Source: Flavobacteriales bacterium (GTDB lineage Bacteria; Bacteroidota; Bacteroidia; Flavobacteriales_D; Crocinitomicaceae). From it: DNA of 64,000 nt. A program made the position numbers and the translations under genes. The DNA is taken from positions 1-64,000 of the forward strand of contig RFPM01000003.1 of the NCBI GenBank assembly GCA_009926125.1. Direction: 5' to 3'. How positions within the stretch are numbered: the first letter of the stretch is position 1; each line of letters starts with the position of its first letter. Positions 1-9,733 of the stretch are shown one piece after another. Below the pieces are notes generated by a model. The model saw only the letters and a program-made list of their open reading frames with translations, made no database searches and was not told the origin of the DNA.

Positions 1-2149
1 CATAAGTCCCATCCCAACCAGCTGAGGCATCATTTGTTTCCCATATAGTTTCTCCCCATCGATTGTACATTTGTAAGTTAAAGGAATAAATATCAAATCC
101 AGAGGTAAAAATAGGTTTCCACAGTTGATTGTGTTCGTCTTCATCAGGAGTAAAGGTATTTGGAATATAAAAAATTGCTTCACTAAGCACAACTATTGTC
201 ATTTCATAGATGTCAAAACAACCCAATGGCGAACTTGCAGTTAATGAAACCAAGATATTATCTGCAGCACCAGTATAAGTATGACTGGTATTTTGAACAG
301 TACTAGATGAATTATCTCCAAAATCCCATAAATAGGCAACTGCACCAATGCTTGAATTCACAAAATTAATTTCCTCAATCTCAGAAGAAATTACTGCAGG
401 ATTAAAAGTAAAAGAAGCAATCGGATCATTCTCCATGAAAATATAGTCATCATATGTTGTGGTTTCAGAACAAGAGCTTAATTCGTATTCTAAGGTTATA
501 TCATGGTATCCACTTGCATTTATAGTGTACACTAAATTTGGTCCAGTTCCTATTTCTGTATTATTCAAAAACCATGTATAATTTGCGCCAGGAATTGGAT
601 TTATAGTTGTAAAATTAACTGGTAAAGGATTACAACCTGTAAGATTATCAGCAATAAAAGATGGTGGTGCAGCAGGAACTATTGTAATATTCATATTAAC
701 AGTAGTTTGACACTGCCCACTGTTTGGAAGAAAGGTATGTGTAAAAAATCCAGGAATTGATGAATCAATAGTTGCTGGGGTCCAAACTCCAGTAATTCCA
801 GGAGTATTATTTGAAATTGTTGGTAGAATTGGGTTTGGATCATCTTGGCATAATTGTGGAATTTGACTAAAAGCCGCAACTTCTTGTATTGTTACATTAA
901 TAGTTATAGGTAAGCCACACTGACCGGGTGTTGGAGTAAAAGTATAGGGGAAAATTCCGGCAGTTGAAGTTGAAATAATTGGGGGGTTCCATGTCCCTTG
1001 GTAAGGAACTGTGTTTGTTGAGGTAGTCGGTAATATTGGAGCTACACTATTAATACATAAAGTGTTTATTGGATTAACACTTGCTGTTCCATTTGGAATA
1101 GTTATAACAGTCATAGTTGCAGTATTTGCACAATAAATATTTGTTGGTGTAAAGGTGTATACTTGACTTCCTACTGTGGCAGATGAAACAGTTGGGGGAT
1201 TCCAAGTACCTGTAATAGGAGGTAAATTTGTAGAATTAGTTGGAAGAACTGCTGTCACAACTGAATTATTACAGAAAGGAAGAATTTGGGAAAAGGTTGG
1301 ATTTATGGGTGCATTTACCGTTACAGAGCTTGTAGCAGAATTACTTATTGGTGCACCATTAATTCCAAATCCGCTTGCAGAAACAGTATAAGTTGTACTT
1401 GAGATTGGTGAAACGGTAATACTTTGGGTAGTTTCTCCACCAGGAGACCATAAGTAAGATACAGTAGATGGATTTCCTGGTATATTTGCTGTTAGCGTAA
1501 CACTTTCACCGGGACAAATTGAAGCATTATTTACAGTTAGTGGTAACACTGGAGTACAAGAAATGTTTGCAGTTCCTGGAAAACTAAGCGGTAATGTTGC
1601 AGATAGCGAGCTATAATTTGACATACAAATAAGGAACTGCTGTCCAACCGTTGCATTTAATGATGCTTCAAAATTTGTTGGGCTTGCTCCTGGAGGAAGA
1701 ACAGTAGCCATACCTGTAAACCCTTCGCAGGCACCATTCCAATTACATCGAATAGGTGCTAATGTATTTGCTATGATTTCATTGCATGCTGTTGGGGAAT
1801 AAGGCCACATAATCCAATCTAGGCAGCCTGTGCTTGCATCTGCTCCAAATGAAAATTCTAAGGAGCCTGATGCAGCAATGTTGATTATCATCCATGTAGG
1901 ATTCGGACCACCAGAAAGTAAACAACCAGCATTTAAAGTCCCTAATGAATTAACCGGTCCGGGGTTAGTAGAGGGATTTGAAAATGATCCAGTTGTAAGT
2001 TCGATTACATTTCCTGCTCCATTTGGTGTTATTTGTAAAGGTTGATCTGCACAAATATTAATAGCATCTACACAATCTGGTTGTGCATAGGATGAAAAGC
2101 TGCAAAATAATAAAAGAAAAAGAAGTAAATTTTTATAAAGTTTAATCAT
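1..2149 (-). CDS. T9SS type B sorting domain-containing / PKD-like surface protein, partial (C-terminus runs off left edge)
   Basis: Minus-strand frame open from ATG at 2149 to position 2 (not in ORF track because it runs off the edge). Signal peptide MIKLYKNLLLFLLLFCSFSSYAQ; PKD-like '...AVAYLWDFGDNSS'; edge reads '...IPNTFTPDEDEHNQLWKP...MYNRWGETIWETND', typical of gliding-motility/CHU_C C-terminal domains. Confidence 0.85.
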   Translation of the reverse strand, partial: MIKLYKNLLLFLLLFCSFSSYAQPDCVDAINICADQPLQITPNGAGNVIELTTGSFSNPSTNPGPVNSLGTLNAGCLLSGGPNPTWMIINIAASGSLEFSFGADASTGCLDWIMWPYSPTACNEIIANTLAPIRCNWNGACEGFTGMATVLPPGASPTNFEASLNATVGQQFLICMSNYSSLSATLPLSFPGTANISCTPVLPLTVNNASICPGESVTLTANIPGNPSTVSYLWSPGGETTQSITVSPISSTTYTVSASGFGINGAPISNSATSSVTVNAPINPTFSQILPFCNNSVVTAVLPTNSTNLPPITGTWNPPTVSSATVGSQVYTFTPTNIYCANTATMTVITIPNGTASVNPINTLCINSVAPILPTTSTNTVPYQGTWNPPIISTSTAGIFPYTFTPTPGQCGLPITINVTIQEVAAFSQIPQLCQDDPNPILPTISNNTPGITGVWTPATIDSSIPGFFTHTFLPNSGQCQTTVNMNITIVPAAPPSFIADNLTGCNPLPVNFTTINPIPGANYTWFLNNTEIGTGPNLVYTINASGYHDITLEYELSSCSETTTYDDYIFMENDPIASFTFNPAVISSEIEEINFVNSSIGAVAYLWDFGDNSSSTVQNTSHTYTGAADNILVSLTASSPLGCFDIYEMTIVVLSEAIFYIPNTFTPDEDEHNQLWKPIFTSGFDIYSFNLQMYNRWGETIWETNDASAGWDGTY

Positions 2150-2264
2150 TATACTTTGTTTTTTTATAAAAACGAATATAAAAATAATTAGTTGCTTCGA
2201 ATTTAAGCAAATTTACCAAAAATATTTTATCTATAAAATCTTATTCTTTTTTACATTTGTAGCA

Positions 2265-3269
2265 ATGAAAACGAAGGAAAAATTAAAACTTGCTGTAGTT
2301 GGTGGAGGAAGTTGGGCTACTGCACTTGTAAAACTTTTTTGCAATAACCTATCAACGGTTGGGTGGTGGATGAGAAATGAAGAGGCAATAGAACATATTC
2401 GTCAGTTCAAGCACAATCCTAGATACTTACAATCTATTGAATTTGACACGACAAAATTACATCTTAGCGCTAATCTAATTGAAACAATTGAAAATGCTGA
2501 GATTATAATAATTGCTACTCCTTCCGCTTTTTTAACAGCTCTTTTTAAGGACTTACCGGAAGGGCTTTTAAGTAATAAAATCGTTTTCTCAGCAGTTAAA
2601 GGAATTGTACCTGAATTCAATGCAATACCTGCACGATTTATTCATAAATCTTTTGCTACTCCATACAATAATATAGGAATTATTTGTGGGCCGTGCCATG
2701 CTGAAGAAGTCGCATTAGAAAGATTATCCTACCTTACAATTGCTTGTGAAAATAATCTTATTGCGAAAGAAATGTCAGAGTTATTAAAATGTAGATATAT
2801 AAAAACAACGCTATCTGACGATTTATTTGGCACTGAATTTTCTGCAATACTAAAAAATATCTATGCCCTGTGCTCAGGTATTTCCGCAGGTTTAGGATAC
2901 GGCGATAATTTTCAAGCAGTTTTAATTGCAAATTCACTTCAAGAAATAGAACGTTTTATTGATGTTGTAAGCCCTGTGCACCGCGATACAAAAACAAGCG
3001 CTTATTTAGGGGACTTATTGGTTACCTCCTACTCCAATTTTTCAAGAAATAGAACATTTGGACATATGATCGGTAAAGGTTATTCTGTAAAAAACGCACA
3101 ATTGGAAATGAATATGATTGCTGAAGGTTATTACGCTACAAAATGCTTAATTGAAATCAACAAAAAATTTAAAGTAGAAATGCCAATTTTAGAAGCTGTT
3201 TATGAAATACTCTATAAAAATGCAAATCCTGCTCTTGAAATTAAAAAGCTTTCAAATAAATTATCTTAA
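2265..3269 (+). CDS. gpsA: NAD(P)-dependent glycerol-3-phosphate dehydrogenase
   Basis: 334 aa; N-terminal VVGGGSWATAL Rossmann motif, KGIVPE, LKNIYALCSGISAGLGYGDN. Confidence 0.9.
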   Translation: MKTKEKLKLAVVGGGSWATALVKLFCNNLSTVGWWMRNEEAIEHIRQFKHNPRYLQSIEFDTTKLHLSANLIETIENAEIIIIATPSAFLTALFKDLPEGLLSNKIVFSAVKGIVPEFNAIPARFIHKSFATPYNNIGIICGPCHAEEVALERLSYLTIACENNLIAKEMSELLKCRYIKTTLSDDLFGTEFSAILKNIYALCSGISAGLGYGDNFQAVLIANSLQEIERFIDVVSPVHRDTKTSAYLGDLLVTSYSNFSRNRTFGHMIGKGYSVKNAQLEMNMIAEGYYATKCLIEINKKFKVEMPILEAVYEILYKNANPALEIKKLSNKLS

Positions 3270-3312
3270 TTCAAATTCTGAATCCCTACTTTTGTCATCG
3301 TAAACTAGTAAA

Positions 3313-4587
3313 ATGAAAGTATTCAAATTTGGTGGGGCTTCCGTGAAAGATGCGTCAGCAATCAGAAATGTCTCAAAAATAATGTCATTATTCCCTGATG
3401 AAGAAATTCTAGTTGTTTTATCTGCTATCGGAAAAACTACAAATAAACTAGAAAAAATTCATCAAGCATACCAATCAATGGATAAGTTGACATTCCTAAA
3501 AACTATTGCTGAACTAGAAAAATTCCATATTGATCTTTTAAATGAACTTTTTAAAACTCATTCAAATCCAATTTATAATAAAATTGAAGTGGTATTTGAT
3601 CATCTAAAAGCTAAATTCAATTTACCATATTCTCAAAATTTTTCATTGGAATACGATCAACTTGTTTCTTTAGGAGAAGTCCTTTCTTCGTATATTCTGA
3701 GTGCTTATTTAAGCGAAAATGATTTTTCTGCAATGTGGATTGATGCACTAGAATTAATTCAAACGGATAATAATTTCCAAGAAGCTAATGTGGATTGGAA
3801 AAAAACTGAAATAGCTATTTCAAAGAAGATTTTACCAAAAATAAAAGAGAATAAATTATTAATTACTCAAGGTTTTATTGGTGCTACTGCAGATGGGAAA
3901 TCAACTACACTTGGAAGAGAGGGCTCCGATTATTCTGCTGCAATATTTGCCTATTGTTGTAATGCTGAAAGTGTAACCATTTGGAAAGATGTTCCTGGAA
4001 TGTTAAATGCTGATCCAAAATATTTTGAAAACACTAAAAAATTAGATAAAATATCGTACAAAGAAGCGCTAGAACTTTCTTATTACGGTGCCAGTGTTAT
4101 TCACCCAAAAACTATAAAGCCACTCCAAAATAAAGGCATTCCACTTTATGTGAAATCTTTCCTTGAACCTTTAAATGAAGGGACAACAATTCATGCAAAT
4201 AAAGAAAATGATAAGCTTATTGCATCTTTTATCGTGAAACATAATCAAGTCCTATTTTCATTTACTCCAAATGATTTCTCTTTCATTGTTGAAGAAAACC
4301 TAAGCACACTATTCAAAGGTCTCTCAGCTTGCTCTGCAAAAATTAACCTAATGCAAAATTCCGCCTTAAGTTTTTCTATTTTGCTAGACGAACTAAAAAT
4401 TAACAAAGAAAAAATTCTCGATTACTTCAAAAAAGAATACACTATAAAATACAACGAAGGATTAGAGCTTATTACAATACGCCATTACGATGAGCAAATA
4501 ATTTCGAAAATGACGAAAGGAAAAGTAATTTTAGTAGAACAAAAAACACGAGAAACTGCACGATTTGTTGTTAAAAATAAGTTGTAA
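3313..4587 (+). CDS. aspartate kinase
   Basis: 424 aa; MKVFKFGGASVKD, TTLGREGSDYSAA, KDVPGMLNADP motifs; monofunctional. Confidence 0.9.
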   Translation: MKVFKFGGASVKDASAIRNVSKIMSLFPDEEILVVLSAIGKTTNKLEKIHQAYQSMDKLTFLKTIAELEKFHIDLLNELFKTHSNPIYNKIEVVFDHLKAKFNLPYSQNFSLEYDQLVSLGEVLSSYILSAYLSENDFSAMWIDALELIQTDNNFQEANVDWKKTEIAISKKILPKIKENKLLITQGFIGATADGKSTTLGREGSDYSAAIFAYCCNAESVTIWKDVPGMLNADPKYFENTKKLDKISYKEALELSYYGASVIHPKTIKPLQNKGIPLYVKSFLEPLNEGTTIHANKENDKLIASFIVKHNQVLFSFTPNDFSFIVEENLSTLFKGLSACSAKINLMQNSALSFSILLDELKINKEKILDYFKKEYTIKYNEGLELITIRHYDEQIISKMTKGKVILVEQKTRETARFVVKNKL

Positions 4588-4631
4588 ATACCACTTTAAA
4601 GGTATGTTTTGAGGTACATTAAATCTTAAAT

Positions 4632-4865
4632 TTGCACATGTTTGATCTCTCAACTATGAAAGTAGGAAGTAAGTCCGAAATTATCGCAATTGAAAATTCC
4701 TCTATTAAATCAAAACTGATAGAATTGGGTTTTTTAGTTGGTAGTTCATTAGAAGTTGTTTTCAAAGCACCATTGGGCGATCCAATTGCAATTGAAATAA
4801 ATAGCACCGTAATCTCCTTGAGAAAGGATGAAGCTAATCTTATTAAAGTACGTAAAAAAAATTGA
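4632..4865 (+). CDS. feoA: FeoA-type ferrous iron transport protein
   Basis: 77 aa SH3-like FeoA domain; immediately upstream of feoB; start may be the internal ATG at 4656. Confidence 0.8.
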   Translation: MHMFDLSTMKVGSKSEIIAIENSSIKSKLIELGFLVGSSLEVVFKAPLGDPIAIEINSTVISLRKDEANLIKVRKKN

Positions 4866-4894
4866 TACTCATGTATCCATAAGTTTGCAATCAA

Positions 4895-6850
4895 ATGAAA
4901 ATTGCCCTATTTGGAAATCCTAATACCGGAAAAAGCTCTGTTTTTAATTTATTAACGGGTTTAAGGCAACAAATAGGTAACTTTGCGGGTGTTACCGTAG
5001 AAAAAAGAGAGGGCTTTCTTACTCTTGGAGATAAAAAATATTCAATTATCGATTTTCCAGGGGCCTATAGTTTGTATCCTCGTTCAAAAGATGAGAAAAT
5101 TGTTTACGATCTACTCAAAAACAAAAATCAAGAATTATATCCTGACGCAGCGCTATTTATTGTTGATGCTGCTAATTTAGAACGCAATCTTTTATTTTTT
5201 ACACAATTATACGATTTAAATATCCCCCTCATTTTAGTCTTAAATATGTGGGACCTTACTGCTAAAAGAGGCATTGAAATTAATATTAAAAAGTTAGAAG
5301 AGGCATTCCCAGGAGTTCAAATTGTTACTTCTAATGCACGACTTAGAATGGGAAAAGAAAGAATTATTCAAGCTATTCAAACTTTAAATCTCACTGCTAG
5401 GAAATCATTTTTTTTAGAAGATTATCAAGTTGCAGAAATTAATGACCAAGAAAAACAAATAACCGAAACAAATTTGCGCTACGAAAAAATTAAAAAATTA
5501 ATCGAAGTAGTAGAGAAAGTAAAAGAAACAAAAACAGATACCTTTTCAAGAAAAATTGATAGAATTATCGTGCATCCAATATGGGGCTACGCAATTTTTA
5601 TATGCATATTACTAACGATTTTTCAATTTATATTTTCTTTTGCAAGTATTCCAATGGAATTAATTGATGGTATTTTTACTGATTTTGCCGCTTATACCTC
5701 ACAAATTCTTCCGGCAGGTGTTTTTAATAATTTAATCTGTCATGGAATAATTCCTGGAATTGGAGGTATTGTTGTGTTTATTCCACAAATTGCGCTTCTC
5801 TTTTTTTTCATTGCTATTCTCGAAGAAACAGGCTATTTAGCAAGAGTTGTTTTTATAATGGATCGCCTAATGAGACCTTTCGGATTAAATGGCAAAAGTG
5901 TTGTGCCACTAATGTCAAGTGTTGCATGCGCGATTCCCGCTGTTATGGCAACAAGAACTATTTCAAATTGGAAAGAACGAATGATTACGATATTTGTAGC
6001 TCCTTTTATGAGCTGCAGTGCAAGAATTCCAGTGTATACGCTCTTAATTTCTTTAGTAATACCTAAAATCTATTATTTTGGTTTTATCAACTTGCAAGGA
6101 ATTGTCCTTTTTTCACTCTATAGCTTGGGTTTAATTGCAGTATTAGCAGTTTCGTTTATCATGAAATTTATTGTCAAAAGTGAAGAAAAAGGCTTTCTTT
6201 TGCTTGAGCTACCAAGTTATAAAAATCCGAGATGGCCAAATATCGGAATTAGTATACTTGAAAAAATCAAACTATTTATTTTCGATGCTGGAAAAGTTAT
6301 ACTGGCTATCTCCATTATTCTTTGGGCTTTGGCATCCTACGGACCAAATAATTCAATGGATGAAGCACTTGAAAAAACTAAAAAACAAAAACGGTTCACA
6401 TCGTTGAGAAAAGTAGATAAAGATCGTGAACTTGCCTCATCAAAATTGGAAGCTTCATACATCGGAAGAATGGGGAAATTTATAGAGCCTGCAATAGAGC
6501 CGCTAGGCTACGATTGGAAAATTGGAATTTCCTTAATTACTTCTTTCGCAGCAAGAGAAGTTTTTGTGGGTTCCCTAGCAACGATCTATGCAGTACAAGA
6601 CGATGGAGTTACCAAAACAAGGTTAATTCAGCGACTAAAAAGAGATAAAAATGCAAAAGGAAAAAAAACCTATACCCTTGCTTCTGGAGTATCACTAATG
6701 ATTTTCTATGTTTTTGCAATGCAATGTATGTCGACAGTAGCAGTAGTTAAACGAGAAACAAATAGCTGGAAATGGCCTTTAATTCAACTAATAGTTATGG
6801 GAGTAATGGCATATTTCAGTGCTTTTTTAGCTTTTCAACTTTTAAAATAA
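4895..6850 (+). CDS. feoB: ferrous iron transport protein B
   Basis: 651 aa; GNPNTGKSSVFN G1, DFPGAYSL, NMWD, gate motifs and C-terminal TM domain. Confidence 0.95.
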   Translation: MKIALFGNPNTGKSSVFNLLTGLRQQIGNFAGVTVEKREGFLTLGDKKYSIIDFPGAYSLYPRSKDEKIVYDLLKNKNQELYPDAALFIVDAANLERNLLFFTQLYDLNIPLILVLNMWDLTAKRGIEINIKKLEEAFPGVQIVTSNARLRMGKERIIQAIQTLNLTARKSFFLEDYQVAEINDQEKQITETNLRYEKIKKLIEVVEKVKETKTDTFSRKIDRIIVHPIWGYAIFICILLTIFQFIFSFASIPMELIDGIFTDFAAYTSQILPAGVFNNLICHGIIPGIGGIVVFIPQIALLFFFIAILEETGYLARVVFIMDRLMRPFGLNGKSVVPLMSSVACAIPAVMATRTISNWKERMITIFVAPFMSCSARIPVYTLLISLVIPKIYYFGFINLQGIVLFSLYSLGLIAVLAVSFIMKFIVKSEEKGFLLLELPSYKNPRWPNIGISILEKIKLFIFDAGKVILAISIILWALASYGPNNSMDEALEKTKKQKRFTSLRKVDKDRELASSKLEASYIGRMGKFIEPAIEPLGYDWKIGISLITSFAAREVFVGSLATIYAVQDDGVTKTRLIQRLKRDKNAKGKKTYTLASGVSLMIFYVFAMQCMSTVAVVKRETNSWKWPLIQLIVMGVMAYFSAFLAFQLLK

Positions 6851-6931
6851 TTATAAAAATTTTAGCGCTTTTTTAATTTTATTTCTTTTAAAAAATTAAA
6901 TCCTAAATAAAAAAGGTAAATTTATTCTCAA

Positions 6932-7072
6932 ATGACACAAACTATTATTGTATTTCTGAGTATCGGATTAGCAATTTTATTTCTTTTGCGGCATTTTTGG
7001 AAAATGTTTTTTCAAAAAAAAGATTCATGCGCGGGATGTGGAATTTCTAAAGCAATGAAAACAAAGATTTAA
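6932..7072 (+). CDS. small FeoB-associated Cys-rich membrane protein
   Basis: 46 aa MTQTIIVFLSIGLAILFLLRHFWKMFFQKKDSCAGCGISKAMKTKI; one TM helix plus CxxC; directly after feoB; below the ORF track length cutoff. Confidence 0.75.
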   Translation: MTQTIIVFLSIGLAILFLLRHFWKMFFQKKDSCAGCGISKAMKTKI

Positions 7073-7087
7073 CTTTAAAAATAAAAA

Positions 7088-7903
7088 ATGAGTCAATGTC
7101 AGTTATATAAGTACAATGCTACATTTTACACTGTTAAAAAAGAGAACTCAGAATTTTTTGGTTCAAGCTTTTCAGAAAATGAATTAGACAATGACCATGT
7201 TGCTTGGCTTAATTTTCACGGCTTAGATGATACTAAAAGTATTGAAGAGTTGTGCCATAAATTGGATCTTGATAAGCTCACCAATGAAAATATACACACT
7301 TCATCAAGAAGACCAAAAATTGAAGAATATCCAAAATATGTGTTCTTTCAAATTAAATCAGCGCTTCCGACAGAGAAAGATGATAATCTGTTAAACCAAG
7401 AACAAATTTCCTTCATTTTAGGGAGTAATTATTTGATTTCTTTTCAAGAAAAAGCTGCTGATCACTTTTCTGATATTAGAGATCGTATCATAAAAGCAAG
7501 GGGGAAAATTCGATCGAAAGGTCCAGACTTTTTATTAGCAAGTAGCGATAGTATTTTTCTAGACAAAGCAAACTTTCGATATTTCTCAAATTTAAAATCA
7601 TCTTGTGCTAGCGCATTGGAAGAAATTGATGCGAACAAACAAATTCTTGAAGGTCTTACAAATTTATACTATGCTGTTCAAGGGCAGCGCATGAATCAAA
7701 TCATGAAAGTATTGACAATCGTAAGTGCAATATTTATTCCTCTTACATTTATTGTTGGTGTATATGGCATGAATTTTGAAAATATGCCAGAATTAAAATA
7801 CCAAAATGGTTATTTTATAATAATGGCTTGTATGCTTATTCTAGGTATAAGTTTATTGGCATATTTCATAAAGCGAGGTTGGTTAAACCGAGAAGATGAA
7901 TAA
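7088..7903 (+). CDS. corA: CorA-family Mg2+/Co2+ transporter (central region appears deleted)
   Basis: GVYGMNF motif and C-terminal TM helices; 271 aa, shorter than typical family members, with an abrupt GPDFLL->SSDSIFLDK junction. Confidence 0.85.
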   Translation: MSQCQLYKYNATFYTVKKENSEFFGSSFSENELDNDHVAWLNFHGLDDTKSIEELCHKLDLDKLTNENIHTSSRRPKIEEYPKYVFFQIKSALPTEKDDNLLNQEQISFILGSNYLISFQEKAADHFSDIRDRIIKARGKIRSKGPDFLLASSDSIFLDKANFRYFSNLKSSCASALEEIDANKQILEGLTNLYYAVQGQRMNQIMKVLTIVSAIFIPLTFIVGVYGMNFENMPELKYQNGYFIIMACMLILGISLLAYFIKRGWLNREDE

Positions 7904-7980
7904 AAAAATCTTGTTAATGTTATGTTAAAATAATTCAGGATTAGGACAAAAAGTAATAGATTTACATAAAAATAGAAACT

Positions 7981-8442
7981 ATGAAAAAATTAATTTTATC
8001 ATTTGCATTGATCTTTGGAACTTCTGTTCTAGTAAATGCACAAATTGAAAAAGGTCCAAAAATTGAATTCAGTAAGGAAGTTCATGATTATGGAAATATT
8101 AAATATGGTGGAGAACCAAATTGCACATTTGAGTTTAAAAATACTGGTAACGAACCTCTAATTATTACCAATGCAAAAGGCTCATGTGGCTGTACTGTTC
8201 CAGATTGGCCAAAAGAACCAATTGCACCAGGAGCAACTGGAGTAATCAAAGTAAAATATGACACTAACAGACCTGGACCTATAAACAAGAGTGTAACAAT
8301 TTCTACAAATGTTACTACAGGAAAAGATGACCAAGGTAATCCTTCTTATTATGATGCAGTAATTCGTATTAAAGGTGAAGTTGGACCTGCTCCAGAAAGT
8401 GGGACGCCTGTTAACAATACTGGTGCACCAACTAACAACTAA
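7981..8442 (+). CDS. DUF1573 domain-containing secreted protein
   Basis: Signal peptide, HDYGNIKYGGEPNCTFEFKNTGNEPLIITNAKGSCGCTVPDWPKEPIAPGATG typical of DUF1573. Confidence 0.9.
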   Translation: MKKLILSFALIFGTSVLVNAQIEKGPKIEFSKEVHDYGNIKYGGEPNCTFEFKNTGNEPLIITNAKGSCGCTVPDWPKEPIAPGATGVIKVKYDTNRPGPINKSVTISTNVTTGKDDQGNPSYYDAVIRIKGEVGPAPESGTPVNNTGAPTNN

Positions 8443-8462
8443 ATAAAACTTTTATTATTTAT

Positions 8463-8492
8463 AAAGACCACTTGATAGTGGTCTTTTTTTTT
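8463..8492. terminator. bidirectional rho-independent terminator
   Basis: AAAGACCAC-TTGATA-GTGGTCTTT followed by T-run; between convergent genes. Confidence 0.85.
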
Positions 8493-8502
8493 GAGGAAAA
8501 AT

Positions 8503-9195
8503 TTAAGTGAGGATGATTTCTGAAAAATCTGATACAGATTGTTGCCATGATTGTAAGTTGCCCTCACGTGTTATTTGTATGGTTTTCATTCCAGCCATAT
8601 CTGCGGCGGCTAGTTCTTCTATTACATCCGAAAGAAATAAAATATTATTGGAAGGTAGTGCGAGTTTTTTCGTTATCAAGGAATATGTATCACTATCTCT
8701 TTTACTACCAATGTTGGTATCAAAATAATTTGAAAAATAAGTTGATAAATTACCTTTTACACTATGACTAAATAGTAACTTTTGAGCATTTACTGAACCT
8801 GAAGAAAAAATACCCATTTTCTTACCTAGCAAATTCCAATTTTCAAGCATTACAGGCACATCATCGTAAACGTGACCTAGTAATTCACCATTCTGATAAC
8901 CCTTCTGCCATAAAATACCCTGCAAAGTTTTTAAAGGAGTTATTTTTAAATCCTGCCCGCACCATTTCTTTAATTGAAGTATTACCTCTTCACTTGTTGT
9001 AATATCTCTATTTTCATCTCTTTTAACTATTCTTAATACTTGACCAAAAGCGTACTTTACTTCCTTTATATTAGAAAGTTTATTGATATCATCAATATTT
9101 GAAAGAAAATATGGAAATAATACATCCTTTACAAAAGAAATGGAAGAAGTTGTGCCCTCAATATCCATTAAAATATAATCACAATCAATTTTCAC
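8503..9195 (-). CDS. mtnC: acireductone synthase (enolase-phosphatase E1)
   Basis: DYILMDIEGTTSSISFVKDVLFPY HAD motif; in operon with mtnD and mtnB. Confidence 0.92.
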   Translation of the reverse strand: MKIDCDYILMDIEGTTSSISFVKDVLFPYFLSNIDDINKLSNIKEVKYAFGQVLRIVKRDENRDITTSEEVILQLKKWCGQDLKITPLKTLQGILWQKGYQNGELLGHVYDDVPVMLENWNLLGKKMGIFSSGSVNAQKLLFSHSVKGNLSTYFSNYFDTNIGSKRDSDTYSLITKKLALPSNNILFLSDVIEELAAADMAGMKTIQITREGNLQSWQQSVSDFSEIILT

Positions 9196-9733
9196 GAGAA
9201 GGCATTATAAAGTTTGAAAATTTTAACTCAATTCCAGAATTTGTATAATCCGGAACCCAAGCACTAACATCCATAAAAACCCGTATTGCTTTAACAAAAG
9301 GATTTTTTTCTCCAGCATCAAACCAATGCTTTGTGCCTGCAGGGACGCTGATTAAATCTCCAGCCTCACAGAGTAAATTAAATACTGGCACATTGTCTAA
9401 ATTAAACCAAAATAAACCTTTTCCGTCAACAAAAAAACGAATTTCATCTTCAGAATGTGTGTGCTCAGCAAGAAATTTAGTGCGTAAGGTGCTATAATTT
9501 TCTGTTGTAGCGTTAATGGATATGACATCTGCGGTCTTATAACCAGAATTCTTCATAAATGGTACTAAGTCTTTTGAATAAGCTGCTAATATTTCTTCTT
9601 GAGTAGCGTCATCATCAAAAACAATGTCACATTTCCATTGATCAAAAAAAATACCGTGACTAATTAAAAAAGTATGTATTTCTTTGGGACTATCATACTG
9701 AGTATTTAAGGAAGGAATAGAAAGTAGTGCCAT
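9185..9733 (-). CDS. mtnD: acireductone dioxygenase
   Basis: Cupin HTHSEDEIRFFVDGKGLFW and GDLISVPAGTKHWFD; ATG at 9733 overlaps mtnB stop (TAATG). Confidence 0.92.
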   Translation of the reverse strand: MALLSIPSLNTQYDSPKEIHTFLISHGIFFDQWKCDIVFDDDATQEEILAAYSKDLVPFMKNSGYKTADVISINATTENYSTLRTKFLAEHTHSEDEIRFFVDGKGLFWFNLDNVPVFNLLCEAGDLISVPAGTKHWFDAGEKNPFVKAIRVFMDVSAWVPDYTNSGIELKFSNFIMPSREN

